DNA of 30,485 nt from positions 1 through 30,485 of IMG/VR virus record IMGVR_UViG_3300042401_001412; one strand, 5' to 3'. Origin of the DNA: a virus. The translations under genes were made by a program, and so were the position numbers. Below are positions 12,953 through 23,012 of this stretch, piece after piece (positions within the stretch are counted from its first letter, which is position 1; each line of letters begins with the position of its first letter). The notes under the pieces are model-generated. The model did no database searches, was not told the DNA's origin, and saw only the letters and a list, made by a program, of their open reading frames with translations.

Positions 12953-15324
12953 CAAATTACTGATTTTATGATTTGGTTTATTTTCTCCAATAAATATTCA
13001 TCGGAATTTTGACGGGAAAAATTTAGTAGAAAATTACCCTCTACACTCGCACCACGGACTATACCAGGTTTGATTAGTTCTTCCCATACTTTATCCCCCT
13101 CTTCTGTTTCAAGGACTTTGTAACCCGCCATCCATGTTCCAAGGGGTATCTGTTCTTTGGTAAATCCTAATGAATAGGACTTATCGTTTTCAGATTCTAC
13201 GATCCACGATTCAACCATTACCAAGTCCTTGAATTTTGTTTCAGAGTGTTCATAGTTCGTTTCACGTAATCTTTGTTCTAACATAAACTTATTTCTGATT
13301 TTTTCAATTACTTCTGGTTTGAATCTGACGTAGTATCTTTCTTTTGTTATTTCATCATATCTTGGTATAAGAATATTAGGAATCATAAGTGGTGTGAATA
13401 TCATCCTCTTTTCATCATCCTTTTTGAATATTTCTTGTTTTACTTGACTCATATTTTGTTGTGATATGATGTACGCAACTTCACTTTTTCTTTTCGTTTC
13501 TGGTGAATAATAACCACTGTTCGGCATTCTCTTTGGGGGTATACCAGGTTGACCCTTCACCATCCCCTTATCGGTAATCTTATTACCTTTTACTTCTACT
13601 TCCTTCCACGCATGGATGCAATTCGGGCCACCTTTGTATAACCACTTGCTATATGGTTGTTTGTTGTGTCCGAACTCCAAGTTGTAGGATCTCATTGCGT
13701 CAATCGCGAATCTTCTGAAATAATAGTTTTCAATACTACTACAAAAATCCCTTGTGGGTTCTCCTGAATCAACACGGATATACTGATAATATTTCTGTAC
13801 TGTTCTGTAATTGAATCCAAGTAATTCTTCACGTGTTACACCCTGAACCAATTGTGGTACAAGACGTTCAAATTCTTCGTAATTCGTTTCACGTAATTCA
13901 CCCAATAATTTCAGTCCTTCAATTTCCTCTTTGGAATATTGGTCAATACTGAATTCTACTTCTATGTTTTCCTGTCCCCCGATCGTTTGTATTTCACTAT
14001 CTTTGACGATAAGGTCTAACTGTGTCCCCATTTCTGTTGGGTGTGTCTCACACGACATATAGACGATGTTTCCATTTTCATCTTCATGACTATGGTGTCC
14101 TGAACATCCAAGTTCTTTTTCACCATACATCTCTGCTTCCTCGGGTGTTGTGAATATAGGTAATCCATCCATATACCCCAACATCTGAAATTTGTGTCTT
14201 GTAGGACATCCACAACCTTTTGAATAGTTGGATGGTTGACCAGTGGGTAGTTGTAAATCTGTTGATCCTGACGGGTTGTAATTAGTGTAGGGTGGTAGAT
14301 CACCCGTCTCGTAGTCAAAACGAACTGCAGTCGTCCCTAATTCTTTTCTAACGAAGAAATCATCGTCATAGTGACGAACCAATCCCATCTTCTTAATCAA
14401 ATCAATCTTTTCAAACCTGTTTTGGTAATTTTGTATATTACTACCAGGTATTCTGTATTGGTTTGTTAGTTCAATTAATTCCTTTGGTGTTCTTCCTTGA
14501 ACAAAGATCGTAGGGATTGACCCACGTCTCATTTCATTTTCAAATAGATCACGTCCGTAATCGGTTTCTAATACTGACCAGTCAAACGATACACGGTCAG
14601 GACTGAACTTATCTTTCTTTTCCCAATATGAATAACAGACCGCAGTTCTTTGTTCTTGATCAGGGAACTCACTTGTCATTTGACTATCACCCATACAACG
14701 ACCGATAAAGTCGTTTTCTTTTTCACCTGAATTAGGATATACAAACTCCTGACGTGATTGTTCAATTGGAATACAATTCGGTACTTCTACACCGTTTTTG
14801 ATCTTCGTTCCATACGCGACATAACCCGATTGACATGGATTAGGTGTGATGAATTCTTGACGTTCTTTTTTGATCTGTTCTAATTTACGGGACGCCCACT
14901 CAATACCTGCATCTCCCCCCCACGCTAACCACGCGACATATCCTTTATCCTTCCAAGGTGTTCCTTCAAATTCAGGGTTTATTTTACTATTCTCTCTGTG
15001 ACGTTGAAATCCTGACATACGACCGATCGTATCTTCACTGATCTTTTCACCTGAACAAAGTTGGTTAGCACGTTGGAGACCCGTCAGTTCCATACCACTG
15101 ACTTCATCACGTCCGTGTTCTTCAATCCATCGTAGGACTTTACACGCGTTTTCTCTTGCTTCCTGTGGGTAATCATCATACGTTTCAAAGTCCGATTTTA
15201 TCGTGTCCCTTGAAAAGTATATCATCTCTTGTTCTATCGCGGGGTACTCCACAAAAGCAACCTCAAAAACACCAGTGTCACCAGTGATGTTTTCCTCAAT
15301 ATCTAAATCAATTATTCGTAACAT
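12952..15324 (-). CDS. Multidomain prohead protease (XkdF-like), 790 aa
   Basis: The C-terminal 150 residues match the XkdF-type prohead serine protease pattern: TPLMIPNILIPRYDE, YYVRFKPEVIEKIRNKFM, NYEHSE, VMVESWIVES, IPLGTWMAGYKV and GASVEGNFLL, with the His and Ser as likely catalytic residues. Ahead of it are several phage cassettes: a start (VFEVAFVEYPAIEQ) split off from the protease core; LQRANQLCSGEKIS...WGGDAGIEWASRKL (about 82-147); a Cys-containing SGYVAYGTKIKNGVEVPNCIP (166-186); RCMGDSQMTSEFPDQEQRTAVC (209-230); GLPIFTTPEEAEMY with CSGHHSH (about 382-410); and FCSS...WLYKGGPNCIHAWK. A usual protease is 200-300 residues, so this is two to three times longer and may be processed or contribute to the prohead core. 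It sits directly before the scaffold and capsid genes. Confidence 0.75.
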   Translation of the reverse strand: MLRIIDLDIEENITGDTGVFEVAFVEYPAIEQEMIYFSRDTIKSDFETYDDYPQEARENACKVLRWIEEHGRDEVSGMELTGLQRANQLCSGEKISEDTIGRMSGFQRHRENSKINPEFEGTPWKDKGYVAWLAWGGDAGIEWASRKLEQIKKERQEFITPNPCQSGYVAYGTKIKNGVEVPNCIPIEQSRQEFVYPNSGEKENDFIGRCMGDSQMTSEFPDQEQRTAVCYSYWEKKDKFSPDRVSFDWSVLETDYGRDLFENEMRRGSIPTIFVQGRTPKELIELTNQYRIPGSNIQNYQNRFEKIDLIKKMGLVRHYDDDFFVRKELGTTAVRFDYETGDLPPYTNYNPSGSTDLQLPTGQPSNYSKGCGCPTRHKFQMLGYMDGLPIFTTPEEAEMYGEKELGCSGHHSHEDENGNIVYMSCETHPTEMGTQLDLIVKDSEIQTIGGQENIEVEFSIDQYSKEEIEGLKLLGELRETNYEEFERLVPQLVQGVTREELLGFNYRTVQKYYQYIRVDSGEPTRDFCSSIENYYFRRFAIDAMRSYNLEFGHNKQPYSKWLYKGGPNCIHAWKEVEVKGNKITDKGMVKGQPGIPPKRMPNSGYYSPETKRKSEVAYIISQQNMSQVKQEIFKKDDEKRMIFTPLMIPNILIPRYDEITKERYYVRFKPEVIEKIRNKFMLEQRLRETNYEHSETKFKDLVMVESWIVESENDKSYSLGFTKEQIPLGTWMAGYKVLETEEGDKVWEELIKPGIVRGASVEGNFLLNFSRQNSDEYLLEKINQIIKSVI

Positions 15325-15336
15325 TTATAATAAGTA

Positions 15337-18300
15337 TTATAGGGATGAAAGTTGTTCCAGTCTACGGTTTATTCCCTGTGTTTTTGTTATTTCAGATTCC
15401 AAGACGTATGCACGGATCGGTTCACTACGTTGACGTGAGATCGCTTCCACGATACGTGAATCATCAAAGTTATTTGTAACCAAAGGTTTACCCCCGCCAC
15501 TGACATTTATTTGGTTTAATAAATCATTATACCTAACGGAACTGACACGATTTATAACACTCTCCCCACCTTCCAATTCTATTCCACCACCTTGGTATTT
15601 TACACCACCATATTCATGTGACGGACCGACAACTAATCCACCCTGTCCTCTACGGATCATACCACCACGTTGTAGGGATTGTAGTTGTGATAATTGTTTA
15701 CCAATCAACGCGGTCTGTGCTATACCTACACCCGCGATAATACCCGCAGCAATCTGTCCAATCACTGGTCCTGCGGTAAATGCTTTTGTAATTGATTCAG
15801 CGACGTTCGCAGTGGATTGTAGTAACGCAATTCTCAATTGAGTAATCGCTTGTTGTTTTTGTAACTGTTTTACTTTTTCTTGGTATATCTGTTCCGATTC
15901 CAAACGTTTCTGTTGTGCTTCCTTCGTATCACCAATGATTTTACTTTGTATTTCTTCATTACGACTCGCGAGTTGGTCAAATTGAAATTCGTAGTAATCA
16001 TTAGTCAATTGATTTATTGAATTAAGGACTGATTGAAATTCTTGGATACCGAATTTTATATCTTGAAGTGTATCTTGTCTTTTCTTTTTCTTCTTGTCTT
16101 CCGCTTTTTCTACTTCTTCCACTTCCTTTTTCAAGAACCCTTGTAGGATCAACAGTTGTTCTTCATAGGTGAATTTAGATATATCCACACCCTGTTCTTT
16201 TAGTTGGGTTTCAAGGTCAAGAATATCAACCGCAAATTTCCTTTGAGTGTCAAATCTTTTCGTGTTGATTTCATTTTCAAGGGTTTCTAAATCTTTTCTG
16301 TTACGTGAAACAGCGTTCAAATCTACATCAAATGTCTTTGTGAAATCTTCTATGTTTTCAATCAGAAATCCTGCTTTCGCGGTTTCGGATAATTCCTTCA
16401 ATTTGTTATTTAGTTCCACGACCTTCAAACCAACTTTACCGACACCTTCTTCAAACTTTACAATCTCCGCACCTGAATCAATAAGTTGTCTGAATACAAC
16501 CTTTCCCTGTTCTTCTAATTTCTTGGTCTGTTCCACTAACGCATCACCCTTCAAACCTTTCAGGACATCTTTGTTTAGATCCTTGAACGCTCGTAGAAAA
16601 TCTTGTTCTACTTCGTCTTTTAGTTTTTGTACGTTTAGTAACGCTTCCGCTCTTTGTTCGGGTGTTCTTTCAGTGAAAGGGTCTATGGTGATCTGTTCGT
16701 TTAGTAACGCGAGATCCACAACCAATTTCTCGTATTCCTTCAAATCAAATGGTGGTTGAACCTTCGCTTGACGAAACTGTTCAAGTGTAATGAATACCTT
16801 TTCATATCCGTCAATATACTTGGTAAATAAATCCTGTTGTGTAGGTGATAAAATATCCTTATTGATTTCCAACTGTGTTTTCCTGTAATTTTGTAAACCA
16901 GTGACGACATCTATAATGGACATTTCACCTTTGGATAATTGGTCAAAATATTTCTCAGCGGTCACTTGGGATTCATCAAACAACTGTCCTAACTTATCTT
17001 GTTGTGGAACAAGTTGTCCCAACACTTTTAGATACTTGTCTTCAAAGGTCAAAAACCTTTCACGAACGGATGTAAATTTTTCTACCTCTGAAATCTGTTT
17101 CGTTAGTTGGTCAATTACCTCCGCTTGTAAGGGGTTCAATTTACTGATTACACCCAAACGTTCGTTTTCAATTTTTAGTTGTTCCAAAAGAAGATTTGAT
17201 TCATTGACAAGTTCAGCGACCCTCGCGTCGTTTGCTGCTTTTTGTTCCGATCTTTGACGATCACGGAGTGCTTTCTCTTGGTCAAATAGTTCTTTTTGTT
17301 TTGTCTTTGAATCCAAGATTTTCTGTTGGTATTGTATGAATGCTTCCGCTTCTTGATCCAATGCTTCTTTATTTGCATCAGAAAGTTGGTTCTGTCTTTG
17401 AATTGTTTCAAATCTACGTTTTGCGAGTTCTGCTTCCTGATCCGCTAGACTTATTTCAGATTTACGGATCTGTTCCAATGCTTTCAATCGGTCTGCGAGT
17501 GATAGATTTTCATCATTGATTTTTAGTTTCGCGTCCGCGATCAATACGTTCTGTCTTGCACGTTCCTTGTTCAAATTCCTTGTAGAATCTGTTATGTCTT
17601 GAAGGATACCTTTTAGTCGTGCAGCTTCCTGTGCTTCGGAAACAATTTCCTGACCGATCCCCGATAGTGATCCACGGAAATCCTCAACAGCACCTTTTAG
17701 GTCAAGTGTGAATAGTTTACCAATCGCGGATGAGAATTTCAGGAATCTATCCCGAAGGACATCCACGACTGCACCTAACCCCGCGAAGATACGTTCCATT
17801 TGTTCTGCACCCGCCTTTGTAGAGGTGAACGCTTTATACAACAGGGTCAACGCACCTACGATCGCAGCGAGAAACGCGATAATAGGATTAGCGAGTAATA
17901 TTTTCATCGCTTTCGCGACACCACTAATCCCTTGTGCAAACTGACCAATCGGACCAGGTATTTCTTTCAATTCTTCACCTGTCTTTTCCAAGGATGATGA
18001 CATTTCATCTAATGGTTTCTTGATGGATTCAAACACTCGTCTTGCGGTATTACCAATCTTTTCCGTATCAATACCAAAAACTTTCAATGTCTGATTCGCA
18101 GCAGAAAATGCAGACCCTACGAGTTCACCCGCTTGTTTCAGGAGACCCATCTTTTGTGGTGCTTTCATATCGGAAGCAGTTTCTTCAAATCCCTTCAACG
18201 CAGCGTCCGCGAGGTTGATCTCTTCCGTCAATTGTTCAAACGCAAAACTACCTTCTTCTAATCCTTCTAATGTCTTCTTCGCACCATCTATGGATGACTT

Positions 18301-18372
18301 TAATTTGTTCACATCCGTGACCACTTCTGATACACCATTTAGTGTAATTTTCAATCCAATATTTTCACTCAT
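15337..18372 (-). CDS. Tail tape measure protein, 1011 aa
   Basis: The product begins MSENIGLKITLNGVSEVV and is the longest protein of the window, dominated by coiled coil (strong about 250-430 and 680-830). A hydrophobic segment lies at about 148-182 (LLANPIIAFLAAIVGALTLLYK), and another near the C-terminus (PVIGQIAAGIIAGVGIAQTALIG). It ends with the Gly-rich tail typical of the family (RGGMIRRGQGGLVVGPSHEYGG, GGGIELEGGESVINR) and RAYVLESEITKTQ. It sets tail length; by the usual 0.15 nm per residue rule, about 150 nm. It lies between the baseplate-like protein and the prohead protease. Confidence 0.9.
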   Translation of the reverse strand: MSENIGLKITLNGVSEVVTDVNKLKSSIDGAKKTLEGLEEGSFAFEQLTEEINLADAALKGFEETASDMKAPQKMGLLKQAGELVGSAFSAANQTLKVFGIDTEKIGNTARRVFESIKKPLDEMSSSLEKTGEELKEIPGPIGQFAQGISGVAKAMKILLANPIIAFLAAIVGALTLLYKAFTSTKAGAEQMERIFAGLGAVVDVLRDRFLKFSSAIGKLFTLDLKGAVEDFRGSLSGIGQEIVSEAQEAARLKGILQDITDSTRNLNKERARQNVLIADAKLKINDENLSLADRLKALEQIRKSEISLADQEAELAKRRFETIQRQNQLSDANKEALDQEAEAFIQYQQKILDSKTKQKELFDQEKALRDRQRSEQKAANDARVAELVNESNLLLEQLKIENERLGVISKLNPLQAEVIDQLTKQISEVEKFTSVRERFLTFEDKYLKVLGQLVPQQDKLGQLFDESQVTAEKYFDQLSKGEMSIIDVVTGLQNYRKTQLEINKDILSPTQQDLFTKYIDGYEKVFITLEQFRQAKVQPPFDLKEYEKLVVDLALLNEQITIDPFTERTPEQRAEALLNVQKLKDEVEQDFLRAFKDLNKDVLKGLKGDALVEQTKKLEEQGKVVFRQLIDSGAEIVKFEEGVGKVGLKVVELNNKLKELSETAKAGFLIENIEDFTKTFDVDLNAVSRNRKDLETLENEINTKRFDTQRKFAVDILDLETQLKEQGVDISKFTYEEQLLILQGFLKKEVEEVEKAEDKKKKKRQDTLQDIKFGIQEFQSVLNSINQLTNDYYEFQFDQLASRNEEIQSKIIGDTKEAQQKRLESEQIYQEKVKQLQKQQAITQLRIALLQSTANVAESITKAFTAGPVIGQIAAGIIAGVGIAQTALIGKQLSQLQSLQRGGMIRRGQGGLVVGPSHEYGGVKYQGGGIELEGGESVINRVSSVRYNDLLNQINVSGGGKPLVTNNFDDSRIVEAISRQRSEPIRAYVLESEITKTQGINRRLEQLSSL

Positions 18373-18375
18373 TTC

Positions 18376-20952
18376 TTAACAAGATGTTTGTAGTATCCTA
18401 CCATAATTATCTATCACGACATACAGATCTGATGAACTTATATCACGTAGGTATGTCCCCATCGGTAATAGTGATAATGTTGTACCAGTGTCTTCGTATA
18501 CTTTTAGTAGGTTGTTTAGTCCCGTTACAGTTCCGAGTACTGTGATAGGTTCTATGGTTGCTGACCCGTTACATACATCCGTTTGAGATCCTACAAAACA
18601 CGTAACGACAGTGAATAACCCTAAACCAGGATACGGTGTATTACCCGATATCGGATAAAAAGGTGCGGGTGGTTCAACCCTATAATAAGGGACACGATCT
18701 TTTATAAACATAACCTCGGTTAGTTTTTTGTTCACAAGGTCTGCTTCATTTATCTTCTCTATCGTGTAATAACTATCCTTGATGTATATCTTATCCCGTA
18801 ATGATGTCTGATAGATGTCCACAGGGGATAAAAACACCCTACACGTCAACCTCCTTGTCTCGGGTGAATATAGGTTTTCCACATAATCTTCCCAATATAA
18901 GTTATACAATGTATATGGTGTAAACTGAACAGGTTGATTATTACTATTACCGAAGAAATCAAATGTACCTTGGAAATTCAAATCGGACACAAGGTCAGGG
19001 ATTTGTACATCCAAAGATGATAAGTGTGATACACACGGATATGTGGTCTGTCGTACAGGTGTTGATCCTGATAACATATACCACGAACCTTGAATTGTCT
19101 TGATTGTATCCTTGTACATGAATCTGTTTCCACTCCAAAAGAATAAATGTGGTGGTGTCTGATAGGGTACTTGTAATCCGTTATTTAGGTAATAGAATTC
19201 TGGTATAATAATGTTGGGTGCACCCTGTAAGGAATTCGTAGGTACTGAACCAAATGGTGTCTCGTAAATCTGTTCACCTGAAAAGATGTTATTCGGTGTG
19301 ATGAACTTATACCTACCAAATACGTAATTATTCTGTTGGTAGAAATTGAAGTTTAGGATATCTTCATCTGGTTCTTGATTTGTCCAAGTCAACTGTTTTG
19401 ATAATTCAAATGATAATGGTTCAATCTTCAACTGTGAATCAGTATCTACTATCTGTGTCCAATCCTTCTGTGGTCTGTCTGTATCGTTATAATACCAGTT
19501 ATAAGGTTCAAACCTAATTACCCCTTGGTTTTCATCTTGGATGACAACAAGGTTGAACATCGTGATTAGGGACTTGATAAAATCTAACGAATTCATGTTG
19601 TTGATTCCAAGTGAAAAATCTACGATCTGTTGACCAATTAGTGTCGGTGAATTGTAGAGTTCCCACATCGGGTTTACGGTTGTAACACCACCGAAGTTAT
19701 AACCTGTTAGTTTTACCTGTGTCCCAAATGTTGATGAAGTACCATCTAACAGGATGAAGATCTTTACATACTCACCCGCTTGACAGTTTGCGGAAAAATA
19801 CAGGTCTGCTTCTGTCTCCACACCCGCAACCGTGTTCAATTGTGGTGACGAATAAAACGTAAAGTTCTGTATGTTTGACAGACTGGTACTTTTGTTCCCT
19901 TGTATGTAGAACGTTGACGACCCTAAAACAAAGTTCGGATTAGTGTAATTGAACCTTATGTTGAAGAAGTAATCCCCCGTATAGGGTGCTTGGAAATACC
20001 CCTCGTTTGTGGGTGCTATCTGACCAGAAGTTCCCAATTCAAAATTACCCAACGGATCATATCCATCAGGTTGTTCTGATCTCCAATTCAACGGAAAATA
20101 CTGAATAGAATTGTTTTGTGTGAAGATAGGACTCGGTGTGTTGATGTCGTTCGTATAGACACGGAATAGGTTTTGATTCGTCACCGCGGATGCACCTAAC
20201 ACTCCGACTTGACCATCCGTAAACGTATCCATGTAAATGGAATTGAAATAGTCGGTATTGAAAAAGTCAGACTGGTATGAATACTTCGTCTTCTCAAATA
20301 TCTTATCCAATATCGTTTTTATCCTCACTGCGGGTTTGAAATACGTTGGTGGTACAGAATTACCTGATAAGGAAAAAGATGTCCCTGAAACGAAATCAAA
20401 CGACCAATTAGGTGTCGTTGATGTCCCTTCGTAGAATAGTCCGTAGTTGATAAGTGGATAGATGACATCCCCGTTCAGGAGTCCATCAGTCGTGTTGGGT
20501 TTCGCTTCCCAACTTTGTGTCACGGAACTGTAATTGTTTGCGTGTTGTAGACCAATCCAATCTAATTCTTGTAATGTGTAATCACGTATTTCACTGGTAA
20601 AATCTGTTACTTCACCCAATATGTATATTTCCCATACCCTACTTGATTTGGTTTGTGTAACTGAATTCAAACGTAAGACACCAGTGAAGATATCTGTTCC
20701 ACGATATTGAACAACACACTGTAATCTTGATAGTGGATTGAAGTCAATTCCGTTCACTTCAAAATAGTTTTCAAAGACAATTGAGTTCTGTGATGTATCA
20801 GGTAACTGAATCGTCTTTGAATAGGGTACACGTCGTCCTGTCAGATCCGTTAGGTCTGATTGTTGTATAACAAGTGAAATAGGGATATCTTCAAAAATAT
20901 CTACCCTTTCATACGTTACACCATCCGTGGAAACAAGTAGTGTCGTATTCAT
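18376..20952 (-). CDS. Baseplate/tail-tip protein, 858 aa
   Basis: The product begins MNTTLLVSTDGVTYERVD. The segment IPISLVIQQSDLTDLTGRRVPYSKTIQLPDT (about residues 24-54) and IFTGVLRLNSVT are hallmarks of a large protein found beside the tape measure in Bacteroidetes phages, thought to be part of the tail tip or hub. The middle is Asn/Thr/aromatic-rich beta structure. No Pro/Thr linker is present. It starts one base after the stop of the 177-residue tail gene and ends three bases before the tape measure gene. Confidence 0.7.
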   Translation of the reverse strand: MNTTLLVSTDGVTYERVDIFEDIPISLVIQQSDLTDLTGRRVPYSKTIQLPDTSQNSIVFENYFEVNGIDFNPLSRLQCVVQYRGTDIFTGVLRLNSVTQTKSSRVWEIYILGEVTDFTSEIRDYTLQELDWIGLQHANNYSSVTQSWEAKPNTTDGLLNGDVIYPLINYGLFYEGTSTTPNWSFDFVSGTSFSLSGNSVPPTYFKPAVRIKTILDKIFEKTKYSYQSDFFNTDYFNSIYMDTFTDGQVGVLGASAVTNQNLFRVYTNDINTPSPIFTQNNSIQYFPLNWRSEQPDGYDPLGNFELGTSGQIAPTNEGYFQAPYTGDYFFNIRFNYTNPNFVLGSSTFYIQGNKSTSLSNIQNFTFYSSPQLNTVAGVETEADLYFSANCQAGEYVKIFILLDGTSSTFGTQVKLTGYNFGGVTTVNPMWELYNSPTLIGQQIVDFSLGINNMNSLDFIKSLITMFNLVVIQDENQGVIRFEPYNWYYNDTDRPQKDWTQIVDTDSQLKIEPLSFELSKQLTWTNQEPDEDILNFNFYQQNNYVFGRYKFITPNNIFSGEQIYETPFGSVPTNSLQGAPNIIIPEFYYLNNGLQVPYQTPPHLFFWSGNRFMYKDTIKTIQGSWYMLSGSTPVRQTTYPCVSHLSSLDVQIPDLVSDLNFQGTFDFFGNSNNQPVQFTPYTLYNLYWEDYVENLYSPETRRLTCRVFLSPVDIYQTSLRDKIYIKDSYYTIEKINEADLVNKKLTEVMFIKDRVPYYRVEPPAPFYPISGNTPYPGLGLFTVVTCFVGSQTDVCNGSATIEPITVLGTVTGLNNLLKVYEDTGTTLSLLPMGTYLRDISSSDLYVVIDNYGRILQTSC

Positions 20953-20953
20953 A

Positions 20954-21487
20954 TTATTTTCCTAATAGTTGGATGTTATTTGAGTATCTATATGTCAATT
21001 CAAGGTTATAGATCGTTCTATTTCCTTCTATCTTTTTTTCAAATTCTGTGTTCAAAATATTGATACCATATAACCCACCATTAGGTTGAATTTCATATAC
21101 AGAATTGGATGTGTATAATTCTTCCAAAAACTCAAAGTCAGGTTGATTGATAAAACCAGTGTTTACGACGATCGTTTCAACCATAGATACCTGTGAATCT
21201 GTTGTTCCACGACTGTACTGTTGTTTTTGTGGATCACTACTACCCCAATCTATATTCCAAGAATCATAAGTTTCACGTAGTATTCCCATACCATCGTAAC
21301 GATTACCATAAAATGTATAGTAGTCGTAGTGTCCGTACCTGTTTTTCCACATCAACTGATAATGTTGATTACTTGATCGTGTGGGGATACATCCCACGTT
21401 GAACGTGAATATCTCCGATACGGGTGTGAATCCCGAACAATTTCCTTGTGTGTAACCCGTAGGTACTGGTTGTGGTGTTAGTCCCAT
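20954..21487 (-). CDS. Tail protein, C-terminal part of a usually single-chain family, 177 aa
   Basis: The product begins MGLTPQPVPTGYTQGN. Residues about 41-62 (HYQLMWKNRYGHYDYYTFYG) and 101-135 (VSMVETIVVNTGFINQPDFEFLEELYTSNSVYEI) match what I remember as the second half of a single Bacteroidetes-phage tail protein whose first half looks like the start of the neighbouring 507-residue protein. It ends YNLELTYRYSNNIQ, as such proteins do. One base separates it from that gene. The split is unusual. Confidence 0.65.
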   Translation of the reverse strand: MGLTPQPVPTGYTQGNCSGFTPVSEIFTFNVGCIPTRSSNQHYQLMWKNRYGHYDYYTFYGNRYDGMGILRETYDSWNIDWGSSDPQKQQYSRGTTDSQVSMVETIVVNTGFINQPDFEFLEELYTSNSVYEIQPNGGLYGINILNTEFEKKIEGNRTIYNLELTYRYSNNIQLLGK

Positions 21488-21488
21488 A

Positions 21489-23012
21489 TTAGCAAGTTCC
21501 GTTATCTGTTATTTCACCATCACTTTGTACTTGGAAGTAGTATCGTGTTCCTACTCCACCAACCGTCAACGCGATGTACTGACCACCACCATTTGTTGGT
21601 GATGATGGATACGTGTCGTAAAGGTAATCACCTGTTGTTAGTGATGATAATGATTTATTTGATTGATATCCTCTGACAGTAGAGTAATTAGAACACGCTA
21701 ACGCTCCGTCGGGTTGATCAGGTGTTGTCCTACCCAAATAGTTGAATACCGATTGTGATGGTGTCGGTGTTGGTGTCTTTGTTCTTGTAGGTGTTGGTGT
21801 AGGTGTTGGTGATGGTATACATGAACCCCCTGTTATAATATTGATATCAGGATCACTAAACGGTGCACTACATGAACAAATTTCATATATTACACCACAA
21901 CTTAGTTTGATGGTTTGTATTGTTCCGAAGTTACAGTTCGTAAACGATACTGACCCTAACGACTCACACGAACCTGTATATTGTAATTGATATGTAGTAC
22001 ACGTTGGACAAATAGGTGTTGACGATGGTGTCGGTGTAGGTGTTGGTGTTATACTTCCACGTGTCGGAGATGGCGTTGGTGTGGGGGATGGTTGAATTGG
22101 TGTTGTTGTACCAGTGAATTTACCGAATAACTGAACTGTATATTGAACACAGTTTGATGGGAAGTTGGGTATGTTCTCTGGTCCTGCTCCGACATACAAG
22201 GTATTCCAATCTGAATCTTGATATGGATCAATTAGGAATAACTGTGGGTAGACCTGATTACAGGTTGTTCTTGGACCACCACCATTTGTTGTTATATTCT
22301 CATAGGTAGTTGCGGATATCAAAACACCTTGATCATTATAGAAGTTGTATTTGACGTAATATGGTTCAGATAGTGTATTACCTGTTGAAGATGGATTTAG
22401 ATAGTAATTCGTGAATCCAAGTGTATACCACTCATTAGATTGTACTTCACGTATCCTTGGTGAGTTTGTTAGGAATAATCCTGATGTTGTAGGGTTTGTC
22501 CCCGTAGGTGTTCCTGATAAAACAAATGGGTCTATGTCAAACGATTGTTGGGTTGCACGTCCGTTCACACCCATCGTTGACTTGAAGGTCTTGAAAGAAT
22601 TTGACTGAAATTCAGGATCACCAACCGTGTTTCCGATACCAGTAAAACCTGTAACGGTTTCTAATGGATCGTTTGAATATTCATAACCACATTTTACGTA
22701 GTATGTAATGGTTTCGTTTTCTGATGGTCTTGAAAATGGAAATGTCTGATGTGTGTAGATCGGTGTAGTATTCCAATATGATACAACGTTGTTATCACAA
22801 TAGTTTTCCAAGACCTGTTGTAGGTCTACAATACCCAATCCGTATGGGTTAGGTGTACACTTCCCACCGAAGACATACAGATCGTTTACATATAACTCGT
22901 ATATGAACCTATATTTGAATTTTCCCGTCGTATCTCCCGACAAGGTGAAGTACAGATCATCCGATAAAACTGGTTGAAACTGTGAAGGGTTTTTTGTTAT
23001 CTGTAAACTCAT
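21489..23012 (-). CDS. Tail adhesin with two Pro/Thr linkers, 507 aa
   Basis: Residues 1-300 look like the first half of a Bacteroidetes-phage tail protein (SLQITKNPSQFQPVLSDDLYF, FIYELYVNDLYVFGGKCTPNPYGLGIVD, FLTNSPRIREVQSNEWYTLGF). Then follow linker 1 (about 302-336), a Cys-rich module of about 65 residues (CPTCTTYQLQYTGSCES, NCNFGT, CSCSAPF), linker 2 (about 402-425) and a final 80-residue module (GRTTPDQPDGALACSNYST...YFQVQSDGEITDNGTC). Modular ends of this kind probably bind the host surface. Its ATG overlaps the stop of the gp10-like gene by four bases. Confidence 0.7.
   Translation of the reverse strand: MSLQITKNPSQFQPVLSDDLYFTLSGDTTGKFKYRFIYELYVNDLYVFGGKCTPNPYGLGIVDLQQVLENYCDNNVVSYWNTTPIYTHQTFPFSRPSENETITYYVKCGYEYSNDPLETVTGFTGIGNTVGDPEFQSNSFKTFKSTMGVNGRATQQSFDIDPFVLSGTPTGTNPTTSGLFLTNSPRIREVQSNEWYTLGFTNYYLNPSSTGNTLSEPYYVKYNFYNDQGVLISATTYENITTNGGGPRTTCNQVYPQLFLIDPYQDSDWNTLYVGAGPENIPNFPSNCVQYTVQLFGKFTGTTTPIQPSPTPTPSPTRGSITPTPTPTPSSTPICPTCTTYQLQYTGSCESLGSVSFTNCNFGTIQTIKLSCGVIYEICSCSAPFSDPDINIITGGSCIPSPTPTPTPTRTKTPTPTPSQSVFNYLGRTTPDQPDGALACSNYSTVRGYQSNKSLSSLTTGDYLYDTYPSSPTNGGGQYIALTVGGVGTRYYFQVQSDGEITDNGTC
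21751..21825 (-). repeat. Pro/Thr linker repeat (linker 2)
   Basis: In-frame PTPTPTPTRTKTPTPTP repeat joining two terminal modules of the 507-residue tail adhesin. Confidence 0.75.
22010..22108 (-). repeat. Pro/Thr linker repeat (linker 1)
   Basis: In-frame PSPTPTPSPT/ITPTPTPTPSS repeat joining the tail-binding part to the Cys-rich module. Confidence 0.75.
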
